Source: Gadus chalcogrammus (Eukaryota; Chordata; Actinopteri; Gadiformes; Gadidae). From it: DNA of 64,000 nt. Location of the stretch: NCBI RefSeq assembly GCF_026213295.1, contig NC_079415.1, positions 25,784,612-25,848,611 of the forward strand. Reading direction: 5' to 3'. This document shows positions 1 through 10,614 of this stretch, one piece after another. The notes below the pieces were generated by a model that saw only the letters and a program-made list of their open reading frames with translations, was not told where the DNA came from and did no database searches. Position 1 is the stretch's first letter. Each line of letters starts with the position of its first letter. Made by a program: the position numbers and the translations under genes.

Positions 1-530
1 TAATACCATGGAAACAAACGAGGCTTCCTTTTACAGTACAGTTTCAGCTTACTTACTGGGTAAATTGTCGTGTTTTACTTGGTAACGTCGCAGAACGTAC
101 ATGGTACAAGTTTGTGTTGACTGCATGGACAATGGAATGTATCTATTATAAATGATATGGTAAGAACCTGGTAATACCATGGAAACAAACGGCTTTGTAC
201 TTTGTCTTTCTGCAGAGGTTGTTACCAGGTAAGTAATTCCATTGTGGTAAACTGAATAAACCCTTTCTAAATGGGTGTAGCTATGAATAATAACTAAGAA
301 AAAGTATTTTATTGGAAAGTACTATGCTAATTTCTAGATACATCATTAAATTTGGGCTGTTACCAACATAGACCTTGGATAATAGGTCTTTCTAAGAATT
401 GGTTGCCTAATTTCCTAGGAAGTACACAATATCGGAGTTATTACCAACCTAAAACAGTTACAACTACACGCTACTTAGTTGAGTTGATGGATAATAGTGG
501 AGGTTTTACTTGGTACATCAGCTGTAATTC
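1..530. repeat. GGTAA/TTACC-rich repetitive region
   Basis: The stretch is dominated by short variants of GGTAA and its complement TTACC. A 20-bp direct repeat (taataccatggaaacaaacg) occurs at 1-20 and again at 172-191, so a spacing of about 171 bp. No coding potential is credible. It runs directly into the 80-bp minisatellite downstream and probably belongs to the same locally expanded repeat, whose left boundary lies outside the window. Confidence 0.6.
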
Positions 531-850
531 CTCTGTATTTACCTTATTACCAGTGGTAATTACACAGTAATACACTATAATTTACCGGATAATTCCTCTG
601 TATTTACCTTCTTATTACCAGTGGTAATTACCCAGTAATACACTATGATTTACCATGTATTTACCGGGTAACTACCTCTGTATTTACCTTCTTATTACCA
701 GTGGTAATTACCCAGTAATACACTACGATTTACCATGTATTTACCGGGTAACTACCTCTGTATTTACCTTCTTATTACCAGTGGTAATTACCCAGTAATA
801 CACTATAATTTACCATGTATGTACCGGGTAAATACCTAGTAATTAGGGGA
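531..850. repeat. 80-bp minisatellite, about four units
   Basis: The phrase cctctgtatttacc recurs at about 530, 595, 675 and 755, giving two exact 80-bp periods and a shortened first unit of about 65 bp. Each unit carries ccagtggtaattacccagta followed by a variable spacer ending in ttaccgggtaa. Units differ at a few positions, as expected for a decaying tandem array. Confidence 0.85.
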
Positions 851-946
851 CTGTAAAAGGAAGGGTTACCAAAGTATCTATATGATATGTAGGCCTAATA
901 ATAATCATAGTTTAACATAAAATGTAAGGTTAATTTCTACCACATG

Positions 947-1790
947 AGGCGCCGGGCGGGTGTGGGGATACTCATAAATCCCCGGCTGAGCGCTGCGGTG
1001 TTGGAGTTTACCCCGGTAGACGAGAGGGTCGCCTCCCTACGCCTACGGGTTGTAGGGGGGAAAACTCTGACTGTTGTTTGTGCGTATGCACCAAACAGCA
1101 GTTCATAGTACTCAGCCTTCTTGGAGACCCTGAATGGAGTCCTGTATGGGGCTCCAGTAGGGGACTCCGTAGTTCTGCTGGGAGACTTCAACGCCCACGT
1201 GGGCAACGATGGAGACACCTGGAGAGGCGTGGTGGGGAGGAACGTCCTCCCTGATCTAAACCCGAGCGGTTGTTTGTTATTGGACTTCTGTGCTAGTCAT
1301 GGATTATCCATAACAAACACCATGTTCGAACATAAGGGTGCTCATAAGTGTACCTGGTACCAGAGTACCCTAGGCCGAAGGTCGATGATCGATTTCGTGT
1401 TCATGTCATCTGATCTGAGGCCGCATGTTTTGGACACTCGGGTTAAGAGAGGGGTGGAACTGTCAACCGACCACCATCTGATGGTGAGTTGGATCAGGTA
1501 ATGGGGGAAATTTCCGGATAGACCTGGTAAGCCCAAACGAGTAGTGCGGGTGAATTGGGAACATCTGGAGGAGGCCCCCATCCTAGGTATCTTCAACTCA
1601 CACCTCCGGCAGAGTTTTTCTGGCATTCCTGTGGAGGTTGGGGGCATTGAGCCGGAGTGGGCGGTGTTCAAAGACTCCATTGCCGAAGCTGCGGTGGCTA
1701 GCTGTGGCCTCAGGGTCTTAGGCTCCTCAAGGGGCGGTAATCCTCGGACACCGTGGTGGACACCGTGGTCAGGGAAGCCGTCCGATTGAA
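947..1790 (+). pseudogene. Rex3-like endonuclease domain remnant
   Basis: From 947 one frame reads a degraded AP-endonuclease: a GVGILI-type strand, then [10 protein letters not shown] (the conserved GDFN motif) near 1180-1215, and STDHHLMV near 1465-1490 (the conserved DHH/SDHxxV motif). These are the central and C-terminal parts of the fold that nicks target DNA; the N-terminal catalytic region is absent. A TAG stop lies in frame at about 1108, before the LETLNGVL segment. The frame ends at 1501 and the linker to the reverse transcriptase continues in another frame (1544-1789), so at least one indel has occurred. Confidence 0.8.
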
Positions 1791-1837
1791 GAAGGAGGCC
1801 TTCCGGGATATGATATCCTGGAGGACTCCTGACTCGG

Positions 1838-3506
1838 TTGCAGGGTACCGACAGGCTCAAAGGGCTGCAGCTGCTGCCGTGTCGGAGGCTAAGTTGTTGG
1901 AAGGAACACTTTGAGGAACTCCTGAATCCGAATAACAGGCCCTCTATGTTGGAGGCAGAGCTCGAGGTTGATGATGTTTCGTCGTCAATTTTCCTTTTGG
2001 AGGTCACTGAGGTAGTCAAACATCTCCGCAGTGGCAAAGCCCCAGGGATTGATGAGATCCAGCCAGAAGTGCTAAAGGCTCTTGGTGTTGAGGGGCTGTC
2101 ATGTTTGACACGCCTATTCAACATTGCGTGGGAGTCGGGTACAGTGTCAAAGGAGTGGCAAACCAGGGTGGTGGTTCCCCTGTTCAAAAAGGGGGACCAG
2201 AGAGTGTGTGCCAATTACCGGGATATCACACTTCTCAGCCTCCCTGGTAAAGTCTACTCCAAGGTGCTGGAAAGGAGGGTTCGGCCGATCGTCGAACCTC
2301 AGATTGAAGAGGAACAATGCGGTTTTCGCCATGGACGTGGAACTACGGACCAGCTCTTCACTCTCGCAAGGATCCTGGAGGGGGCCTGGGAGTATGCCCA
2401 TCCAGTCTACATGTTTTTTGTGGATCTGGAGAAGGCGTATGACCGGGTCCCCCGGGAGAAACTGTGGGAGGTGCTGCAGGAGTATGGGGTAAGGGGGTCT
2501 CTCCTCAGGGCCATCCAATCTCTGTACTCCCAAAGCGAGAGCTGTGTTCGCGTCCTCGGCAGCCAGTCAGTTTCGTTCTCAGTGGGTGCTGGTCATCGCC
2601 AGGGCTGCGCCTTGTCCCCAATCCTGTTTGTGATATACATGGACAGGATATCGAGGAGTAGTCATGGTGGGGAAGGGTTGCAGTTCGGTGGTCTGAGGAT
2701 CTCGTCACTAGTTTTTGCAGATGATGTGGTCCTCATTGGATCATCGGCCTGTGACCTTCAGCACTCACTGGATCGGCTGGCGGCCGAGTGTGAAGCGGCT
2801 GGGATGAGGATCAGCACCGCTAAATCTGAGGCCATGACTCTTAGCAGGAAACCGGTGGATTGCTTACTCCGGGTAGGAAATGAGTCCTTAGCCCAAGTGA
2901 AGGAGTTGAAGTACCTCGGGGGCTTGTTCGCGAGTGAGGGTACGATGGAGCGCGAGATTGGCCGGAGAATCGATGCAGCGGGGGCTGCATCGATTGTGTT
3001 CACTTTACCGCACCGTTGTTACGAAAAGAGAGCTGAGCCGCAAGGCAAAGCTCTCGATCTACCAGTCGATCTTCGTTCCTATCCTCACCGATGGTCATGA
3101 GGGTTGGGTGATGAACGAAAGGACGAGATTGCGGGTTCTAGCGGCCGAGATGAGTTTTCTCAGAAGGGTGGCTGGCGTCTCCCTTAGGGATAGGGTGAGA
3201 TGCTCAGCCATCCGTGAGGAACTCGGATTAGAGCCGCTGCTCCTTTACTTAGAAAGGAGTCAGCTGAGGTGGTTCGGGCATCTGGTAAGGATGCCCACTG
3301 GGCGCCACCCTTGGGAGGTGTTTCAGGCACGTCCAGTGGGGAGGAGACCTCGGGGATGACCCTGGACTAGATGGAGAGATTATATCTCAACACTGGCCTG
3401 GGAACGCCTCGGGATCCCCCCGTCAGAGCTGGTCAATGTGGCCCGGGAAAGGGACGTCTGGGGCCCCCTGCTTAAGCTGCTCCCCCCACGACCCGACCCC
3501 GGTTAA
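1838..3506 (+). pseudogene. Rex3-like reverse transcriptase remnant
   Basis: The main frame (1838 to about 2985) shows the RT palm motifs in order: SGKAPGIDEI near 2030, FVDLEKAYDRVPRE (motif A, catalytic Asp) near 2420, a GHRQGCALSP motif B near 2590, and VFADDVVL (motif C, with the catalytic Asp pair) near 2710. The family C-terminus continues in a different frame from about 2985 (RELSRKAKLSIYQSI, then RSQLRWFGHLVRMPTGRHP near 3265), so an indel lies at about 2975-2990. A TGA at 3357-3359 interrupts the arginine-rich PRGR-type segment, probably a CGA to TGA change at a CpG. The natural stop is the TAA at 3504-3506. Confidence 0.85.
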
Positions 3507-3530
3507 GCGGATGAAGATGAGATGAGACTG

Positions 3531-3660
3531 AGTGTGTGTGTGAATCGTTGTGCGTGAGTAAAACACGTTTTGTGTGTGTGTGAATCGTTGTGCGTGAGTA
3601 AAACACGTTTTGTGTATGTGTGAAACGTTGTGCGTGAGTAAAACACGTTTTGTGTGTGTG
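3531..3660. repeat. 40-bp tandem repeat, three units
   Basis: Three units with an exact 40-bp period begin around 3541, 3581 and 3621. Each holds a short GT run, then tgaatcgttg (tgaaacgttg in the third) and tgcgtgagtaaaacacgttt. The array abuts the 3' tail of the Rex3-like LINE and may be the pre-existing target or an expansion of its tail. Confidence 0.85.
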
Positions 3661-3689
3661 TGGGGTTTTGTCATTCTAACTCCATACCT

Positions 3690-4040
3690 TTTGCCTAATG
3701 ATGTCTTTGGTATCACTCCGCAAGTAGTCCAGGAACTTGTCAACCCCAGCGTCTTCAGTTGCTAAGCGACGTCAACGTCTTTGGCGGACTATTTCACTGC
3801 TGATCAACACTATGAAAGCTGGTAACAAATAAATTGTAAAAAGACACAACCTGTGAAGTTATTTTTTCGTTTTGGCAAGTAGCCGTGTAATAAGTGGGAT
3901 AATGTATAGAACATCGCAGGTCATTATCGAGATGATCGAAATTCAGGGCAAAGTAAGACACCTCTGCTGTGGGTCGGTGTCCTGTTTTCCATGTCGGGGA
4001 TTATTTTCCCGATAATGACTGGCGTTCTATAGGGGGATTT
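3690..4040. repeat. Dispersed MITE-like repeat, CATTATCCC family, copy 1
   Basis: This copy matches, in inverse orientation, the copies near 59136, 61290 and 61690. Shared landmarks are gttgctaagcgacgtcaacg, a segment around ctgctgatcaacact, and gggataatgtatagaac. The 3' part is itself palindromic: gataatgtatagaac near 3900 faces a complementary segment near 4010-4040. It has no coding capacity. The family is probably a non-autonomous DNA transposon, but I could not define its termini. Confidence 0.6.
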
Positions 4041-4089
4041 TTTTCAACACTGCGGATGCGCGCGCAGGTGTGCAGTGTGGTTAATTTGC

Positions 4090-4225
4090 GATTTTGTCAG
4101 CTTACTGTTAATTAAACTGTAATCAGAAAACGTGGTTATATGCTATAGACCCTATAGTATCTGGGGTATAAAGGTTGGGACGAATTTCGAATTATAAATA
4201 TGTACACTTTATGTTGAAAGTATGG
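4090..4225. repeat. 192-bp satellite, left remnant
   Basis: Part of the tandem array that resumes at 6646. The landmark ggttgggacgaatttcgaat sits at 4173 here and recurs at 6669 and 6861 after the hAT insertion. This left copy follows the monomer for about 135 bp and then departs from it shortly before the hAT target site, so the target monomer was already rearranged. Confidence 0.75.
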
Positions 4226-4392
4226 GCCTAGAGCAGTGGTTTTCCAACAGGTGGGGCGCGCCCCCCCTGGGGCGCGCCAGAGTTCTTCAGGGGGGGCGCG
4301 AAATGAGAAAAAAATAAACCAGAAAAAAAACCTGAAAGTCGATGATTCAAAACATCAGTCATACTTCAACTGTAGAAGTAACATAACTAAAT

Positions 4393-4740
4393 CAATTTCC
4401 AACCGTTTATCTTCGTGCAAACCATTTAACAAATCTACACACTTGTATCTTCAATAATATCGAAACAGAATTTCGATATCATTTAAAATTTCTTCAGAAT
4501 CACAGTTTTAGTTTCATACCGCTTCGTTTTCAGCTGTTTTCATTGAAGACGTCTGCCCATTCTGATCCACCTACTTCTAGACATCGTAACTCATTCCCTT
4601 TTCAACCGTTTACCATCGTTCAAACCATTAAACAAATCTGCACACTTGTATCTTGAATACTATCTAAACGGAATTTTTATAGCATTTATACTTTTTTCAG
4701 AATCAGTTTTAGTTTCAAACCGGCATCGTTTTCAGTTGCT
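4393..4740. repeat. Internal duplication within the hAT element
   Basis: Two diverged direct copies of about 140 bp begin near 4393 and 4600. Shared landmarks include ccaaccgttta or caaccgttta, aaaccatt.aacaaatct and cacacttgtatctt, and both end at a cgttttcag segment. The offset is roughly 205 bp. It appears to be an old duplication inside the non-coding interior of the element. Confidence 0.7.
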
Positions 4741-4835
4741 CATAATAATTTAGGTCACCATAGCAACGCCGGTAAACAAACCCCGCCGAATAGTCGAATC
4801 TCTGGACTGAAAAGGCAGAGTCGGGGACCCTGAAT

Positions 4836-4868
4836 TAATCTGTGTAAACTGGCAGTTTACACAGATTA
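4836..4868. repeat. Perfect 16-bp hairpin
   Basis: taatctgtgtaaactg at 4836-4851 is followed by one G and the exact reverse complement at 4853-4868. It sits inside the hAT element, next to the minisatellite. No U-run follows, so a terminator role is not indicated; it may be a micro-MITE or an end-healing product. Confidence 0.85.
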
Positions 4869-5093
4869 AGATGTTCAAATGTATTTAAAAAAGGTTAAGC
4901 TAAAACATGCTTAGATAAAGTTGTTAAATTGTGTGAAGAAATGTGTTTAAAAACGCACAAAGATGTTGTAATATTTCTATTTTTACCAGAAAAATACATG
5001 ATCTGATACCAGAGAGAAAGGTTGTATAAGGGTTAGAGTCCTGAGTTTGTTTGTTTGTATAAGGGTTAGAGTCCTGAGTTTGTATTTGTGTAA

Positions 5094-5979
5094 AGGTGCG
5101 AACACACCAAGCGCGTACCTCGCGTACCATGTACGCGCGATACGCAGCTAAAATGTTGCTTGACCATTTTGTGTCAAAAATGGTCCTACGTACGCAGCTA
5201 CGCGCCTGTGGCTGCGCTGGATTTAGGAGTCCGAGGAAGGAAACCCAAACGCCGCCGTATTTGGGTGCATGATAGAGCTTGGATCGGGTTAGATTAAATA
5301 ATCTCGGATATAAATAACAATAATCGGGTTAAATAACTTCACATGGTGTGTCTGGTGTGTTTCCAGCATTCGTAGTGTTGATCGGCAGAGAAATAGTCCG
5401 CCAAGACGTTGAGGTTGCTTAGCAACCAGAGACTCTGTCCATGCAAGTGAACAGAGCGTTCACTCTTCGTCATAACTATCAAACCAAACATCCTTCACAT
5501 TCATCGAGTGAACATTATGAAAGTAAAATGCACATTTCTCGCTAAATTTTTTTCCATAAACGCATTTAATGGCGTAACTATGTTACTATTTCCACCCAGA
5601 ATAAAGAAAGATGTCGGCCGTATGCTTCTGTGCAAGGGTCACTACTCTCTGCCAGTGACGCCGGGTCAAGCTCCACGCTGATTGGCTATTGCGGCTAAGT
5701 ATCATGCGTATGAGTGTAAAAAGTTCAATTTTTTTAACTCCTCGCGTACGCGCGTATATGTATGGGGCGTATGAGGCGCGTATATATACGCGCGTATATA
5801 TATATACGCGCGTATATATACGCGCCTCATACGCCCCATACGCGAGTAAAATGTTGCTTGGTACGCATGATACGCGTGTACGCACCTCATACGCGCGTAA
5901 ACCAATGGTTCCCTATGGAAAAATTGCCGATTTTATACGCGTCTATACGCGAGGTACGCGCTTGGTGTGTTCGCACCTT
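5094..5979. mobile_element. TIR element nested in the minisatellite, PIF/Harbinger-like TSD
   Basis: The ends are inverted copies: aggtgcgaacacaccaagcg on the left and its complement ending cttggtgtgttcgcacct on the right, with similarity continuing into gcgtacctcgcgta. The flanks are compatible with a 3-bp TAA duplication, as in PIF/Harbinger elements, though one base is ambiguous. The interior has no open coding sequence. It shares a long module with other fold-back elements in the window (the ctatcaaaccaaacatcctt segment near 5475 and the gttgatcggcagagaaatag segment near 5378) and carries an 80-bp palindrome. Confidence 0.75.
5760..5841. repeat. Perfect palindrome, at least 80 bp, no loop
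   Basis: The 40 bases from 5761 to 5800 are the exact reverse complement of 5801 to 5840, and the next outer pair (5760/5841) also matches. The arms contain alternating CGCG and TATA blocks (ggggcgtatgaggcgcg, then tatatacgcgcg). Alternating purine-pyrimidine palindromes of this size are prone to cruciform formation and deletion, so an intact perfect copy suggests recent origin or ongoing correction. Apparent reading frames here are low-complexity by-products. Confidence 0.92.
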
Positions 5980-6149
5980 TAAAGGGTTAGAGTCCTGAGT
6001 TTGTATTTGTATAAGGGTTAGAGTCCTGAGTTTGTATTTGTATAAGGGTTAGAGTCCTGAGTTTGTATAAGGGTTAGAGTCCTGAGTTTGTGTCCAAGTT
6101 CTGTCTGGGTTAGAGTCCTAGAATCTGGATTGGAAAACTGGAAAGTTCC

Positions 6150-6435
6150 TTTAGGTCGGGTTGTAGTCCCGACTTGGGTTCCAGAGAGACTGTTGATCTG
6201 ATCTTAAATACATTGCACTTTCAATTTTACTTACTAAAAAGCCTTTTTAACTTTCAATTTAATTTTCTCTTAAATACATTGCACTTTCTATTTTACTCAT
6301 TTCTTGCATATGTTTTCTTTTACTTATCTATTATTTTATTTTATTGTATGACAATGTTTATATGTGAAGCACTTTGAGTCTGCCTTGTGTATGAAAAGTG
6401 CTATATAAATAGAGTTGCCTTGCCTTGCCTAATGT
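6150..6435 (+). repeat. LINE- or SINE-like 3' tail with CCTTG repeats
   Basis: gaagcactttgagtctgcct, then gtgctatataaatagagttg and a tail of three cttgc units (6417-6430), is the kind of stem-loop plus short tandem tail found at the 3' ends of L2/Rex1-type LINEs and their partner SINEs. A duplicated ttaaatacattgcactttc (about 6205 and 6271) lies upstream. No coding sequence remains, so the family is uncertain. Confidence 0.55.
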
Positions 6436-6645
6436 TTCAGAAATATGTTTAAAATGTTTACAAAATATGTTTAAAAAATATGTTTCAAATGTTTCAAAAT
6501 TATGATCAGAGATGTTTAAAATGTGTAAAATAATTAAAATACCTTTCAAAACACAGGTATTTAGAACTTTTTTTTTTTGGGGGGGGGGCTCAGCTGAAAT
6601 TTTCTCTGAGGGGGGGCTCACTCTCTCACACTTTGAAAACCCCTG

Positions 6646-7085
6646 GCCTAGAGTATCTGTGGCCTAAAGGTTGGGACGAATTTCGAATTATAAATATGTA
6701 CACTTTATTTTGAAAGTACAGACCGTTGCGATTCCCATTGAAACGAATGGCGCGGTGACTTGTCTTCACAACGAGAGCTGGCAGACGGTGAAAAATGAAT
6801 TAAACTGTAATCAGACACCGCGGTTATATGCTTTCGACCCTAGAGTATCTGTGGCATAAAGGTTGGGACGAATTTCGAATTATAAATATGTGCACTTTAT
6901 GTTGAAAATACAGACCGTTGCGGTTTCCATTGAAACGAATGGCGCGGTGACTAGTCTTCACAATGAGAGCTGGTAGGTTGTGAAAAATTAATTAAACTGT
7001 AATCAGACAATGTGGTTATATGCTATAGACCCTACAGTATCTGTGGTATAAAGGCTGGTCCGTATTTCGAATTATAAATATGTAC
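6646..7085. repeat. 192-bp satellite, two and a half units
   Basis: The phrase aaggttgggacgaatttcga recurs at 6669 and 6861, and in a variant form at 7053, an exact 192-bp period. Units carry ccattgaaacgaatggcgcg and ttaaactgtaatcagaca. Units differ by roughly 5-10 percent by eye. The array is interrupted by the hAT element on its left. Confidence 0.88.
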
Positions 7086-8671
7086 AATCCATAACGTAAG
7101 CTCTCTTGCTCATAGCTCAGCGGACTAGATTACCTCCCGTTGCCAAGTCGTAGCTATGGTCCGTCCTATTAATGTGAAAAACGTTATATTTGGATTGTAA
7201 AACGCATATTTTCCTTGGCAAGTGATCATGGTATAAGCGGGTTAATGCCCTTTGAGGTGTCAAAAGCATGTTTGATCAATCGTAATTAAAGGGGACTACT
7301 TTTTGAGGGAGATGAAACAGAGTATACATTTAATAAGCATGCAATACGAATAAGAAAAAGTATAATTATTAAGGTATTTTAATTTTTTTATTATGTTGGC
7401 AAGAAGTAGAATAAATGGGATAATTAGTCTTATTAAAAGGGTTTGTGCAACCAACCGCACAACAAGACATGATTGCTGCTTTTGTCGCTCTCGTCTCTTT
7501 CTGCTAGCGACATGCGGGTAGAGCGGGGAGTGACGAAGAGTGACGTAGACTGATAATCCCTGTATACATTATCCCTTACTTATAAAGCCAATGTTGAATA
7601 TTAAATATGCAACATACTGCGGCATTATCACCCTAGTAGATGAATATGATCGATATCTTTAGCTGGATTATCCATATGTCATTATCAATCAGCTCAGTCT
7701 CCTAAGGGAAATGAATGATATCTTCAGCAGGGTTATCAGTCAATCAAAAGCCTTCTGGAGAGTGAGATCAATATGTCATTGCAAAGTAATGGCAATGTTC
7801 CATGAAAGATATGCAGTTGTTAAAAAACTATGTTATTAATATTATCCACTGTAGCAAATAGACTCCTAGCATAGTAGAGCAGAAAGAGTACAGTGTTAAA
7901 CATGCTCCAACGGTGAGCATACATAAGACATGAATAAACCTGAACAAAGAATTCATTCCCATTAAAAGGTGTGAGAAGTCTCGCCCCACTGAAAGGCTAG
8001 CAAGATCCAAAATTAAGTTACAGGGGAACATCCTGACCTTAGGCTAACATGGAAATTAACATACGGTCATGTGATAAATAAATAAATAATAACAACTCCA
8101 TAACTTTACCAGCACAAAATATGTGTGCAAATACATAATTGTCTTAATAGTTCACAACTTGCAGAAAATATTTTCATTGCCATTAAAATAGCCCATATTC
8201 CTTCACCACTGTGTGGTGCGTAGTGCGTAGGAGATCTTTTCATAGCCATTCAAAAGATGGAAGAAGCATCCTGTAAACATCCTTGACCAAGATTTCTCAC
8301 CCCTGGCTGCTCCTTAATTACCTGCATCTGTGTTCAGAATGCAGGCTCGAGATGAAAGAGAACACTTTATACGGTCTACACGGGGACGCCTCTAATGGTT
8401 AGAGAGATGAAAGGCTAGGTATGAAAGCGTCAATGGACAATGTAGATGCTGACGTCGGTCTCAGGGCTCCAGCGAGGTCCTTCAACAGTCTAGACGTTAA
8501 GCTGATGCTCCTATGGCGAGGGCTGCTGCTTAGTCATAGGGAGGCCATGAGATAAGGGAGATTGTCGTCTTATGGCACGTACCTGAGACGTTTTGGATCG
8601 TTGTGGTGTGTTTGTGTTGTGTGTGTCCTACCTTTCAGTTTCCAACCATAAGTAAAATTACTCATACCATG
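7086..8671. other. No gene recognised
   Basis: No convincing coding sequence, RNA gene or bounded element is visible. A ctgtatacattatccc stretch (7560-7575) resembles part of the CATTATCCC repeat family, and tcaatcagctcagtct to cagtcaatcaaaagcc (about 7684-7752) holds weakly repeated gatatcttcagc/tagc phrases. The remainder may be single-copy or too old to recognise. Confidence 0.5.
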
Positions 8672-10614
8672 GGCCCTATTTTAACGGCCTGAAACGCAAG
8701 TGAGAAGCGCCAAGCGCAAGTAGCTTTGTGGGTGGTTCTACGGCGATGCCGCTAGTTTACCAGCGCGAAAAATGACTCTTGCGCCCGGTGCATAGCTAAA
8801 AAGGGTTGGTCTGAAGTAGCCTAATTACCCGTAGGTGTAGTTTGGGCGTAACGTGCAATAAACCAATGACAGTGCCAGCTCCCATCCCCTTTAAGAGCCA
8901 TGTGCGCAATTTAATCTGACAAGTTGATATTTTGACAGCGCGTCTGCAGTCTCCGATGAGACAGATGCATGAATTTCAAACTTCAAATGGCTCAGTTTAT
9001 GGACAAATAATATGGCCTAATTCACATATGGAATAAGGTTTTCTTCCACAACTTCAGAAACACTGAGTCCTCAAATAAATTTCAGCAAAGAAAAAGTATA
9101 TGATATAACTTATGATATGCGGTAACTGTGGTTCTATTTAATGATATACGCAATACATTATCAACATCGTTTCTTATCAGTATTGTATGCATTATCGTTA
9201 TCGATAATGCATACAATTGTTCCTAATATGCATGTGTCCCCCCATTAATATACATTGCCATGGACTGTATTATGCGTTACGTGTTTAGTTTGCGTGTGTT
9301 TAAACAGATGGATGCCCGCGCGCATGTGTGACACATACACACACGCGCGCCCGCATTCATTTATTCTTTTGAACACTCACTCGCGGTAAAACAAGGTTTT
9401 CTCACAATCAAATACTCATCAATCCTAAAAGTTATGGGCATGTACACGATGTCTGTGTCAAGAAAATATGTGTCTGCTGTACGGTGTTTGCAGATGCATT
9501 GATTTAAAATTACAAATTATTACACTATGTCAGCAGTTTTTTCCCAAATAATTTACCAAGAATGTGTGGCTAGGTAGATAGAGAAGCAAAGTGTATGCGC
9601 CAGCTGCACAAGCAACATTATGCATGCACCCTGAAAAATATTATCTGAACAACACTGACTTTAAAGCAGGTCACCTGGTTTGTGGCGCAAGTGGTTTCTG
9701 AAACTGCAAGATAGCACCAGGGAACATTTGCGCCAGAACACGCCTCCTCCTTTCGCCGAGCCGCCTCTTGGGGCGCAAGATCATTCTCTAATTTACCGAC
9801 GAGCAGCGCAGGAGGGAAAGGAATGCTCTGCGCCAGTTGCAAACTAGCAATGACACATGCGCCAGTGATTAAGTCATGTCACATAGAAAGGTGTTTAATT
9901 AAACTATAAATGTACACAGCATACACTGAATAGGGCTGGCGTGACCTCAGCCCGTACAGCACGTGCCGAAGCACAGGTCCCGGTAGGAGAAAGGATCCAA
10001 AGCAAACACGTTTTCTAAAGTAAATAATAATATTTATTGACTGGAAAGGGATAAGGGAAAGGGAGAACAAAACAGGAACAACAGTAAGACAAACAAACAC
10101 TAAACAATAACCCACTCAGCTTGGTAAGACAAACTAATACAACACAAGCAAACGACTATTGCCAGGGAAATGTAACTTGCCTGGCAAGACCAGCAAGACA
10201 ACAAAATGATGGCTAAAGAGCCTACAAACAATGGCATGTATATGAAAAGCCTACAAATGAAAGCCTCCATATGTGACAGGTAGTGTCCACATTAATGGCG
10301 TAGCGCCCAAACACGATGCAACCAATATCAACCGTGGCATAGAGCCAAGTGGTGTGGGAGATAACAGGCTTTATCCACCCGCCCCTTTTGATTGTAAGTG
10401 CCCTCAGCTGTTGTCACCACTGGGCCTGCAGGATACTCTACAGGAAGGGGCGGGGTTACCTGAGCAGAGGGGGGGAAAAGAAAAGGGATTAAAATCCTCA
10501 GACAAAATAGCTACCTATACCAACCTGATGTTTACATTGAACGGAATACGATAATAATGATGAGCCAACCCACCTACGTAACAAGTCAATTGCGCCGGAT
10601 GCAAGATAGGGCCC
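8672..10614. mobile_element. TIR-bounded non-autonomous DNA transposon
   Basis: The left end gggccctattttaacggcct is mirrored by the right end caagatagggccc, and both subterminal regions repeat gcgcaa/gcgcc words (for example cgccaagcgcaagtag at the left and tgcgccggatgcaagat at the right). Clusters of tgcgcca also occur near 9598 and 9860. There is no open transposase. About 9890-10575 looks compositionally unlike the rest and may be a secondary insertion. I could not settle a target duplication, so the superfamily is left open. Confidence 0.65.

Larger units (their letters stand above)
947..3530 (+). mobile_element. Rex3-like (RTE clade) LINE, 5'-truncated
   Basis: A non-LTR retrotransposon fragment on the plus strand: the C-terminal part of an apurinic endonuclease, then a reverse transcriptase and the characteristic RTE/Rex3 C-terminal region, ending at a TAA (3504-3506) closely followed by a GATGA-rich tail (3510-3526) typical of Rex3 3' ends. 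The 5' half of the endonuclease is missing, which is usual for LINEs that stopped reverse transcribing early. Reading frame breaks and stops show it is dead. No target duplication was identified. Assignment to Rex3 rests on remembered family features, not a search. Confidence 0.88.
5028..6095. repeat. 31-bp minisatellite split by a transposon
   Basis: The unit is about 31 bp and contains aagggttagagtcctgagtt followed by tgtatttgtat. Two units lie left of the inserted TIR element (5028-5092) and four lie right of it (about 5981-6090, gggttag at 5984, 6015, 6046 and 6071). The flanks join in phase if the inserted element is removed. Although GGGTTAG resembles a telomere word, the 31-bp period rules out telomeric sequence. 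Confidence 0.85.
4234..6645. mobile_element. hAT-type DNA transposon, 2.4 kb, non-autonomous
   Basis: The element starts cagtggttttccaa and ends ttgaaaacccctg, imperfect terminal inverted repeats of hAT type. It is flanked by a perfect 8-bp target duplication, gcctagag, at 4226-4233 and 6646-6653; 8 bp is the hAT signature. GC-rich gggggcgcg segments just inside the left end and a gggggggctca segment inside the right end are also typical. No transposase is readable, so it was mobilised in trans. Inside are a duplicated segment (4393-4740), a minisatellite, a nested TIR element and a LINE/SINE-like tail. Confidence 0.88.

Noticed and set aside
5586..5998. Overlapping frames on both strands rich in Tyr, Arg and Ile
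   Set aside because: They only reflect the CGCG/TATA palindrome inside a non-autonomous element.
5028..6095. CRISPR-like or telomeric array
   Set aside because: The repeats are contiguous without unique spacers, and the 31-bp period is not telomeric despite a GGGTTAG word.
8672..10614. 8-bp or 3-bp target duplication at the element ends
   Set aside because: Flanks cataccat and tatgtatt do not match convincingly at any length.
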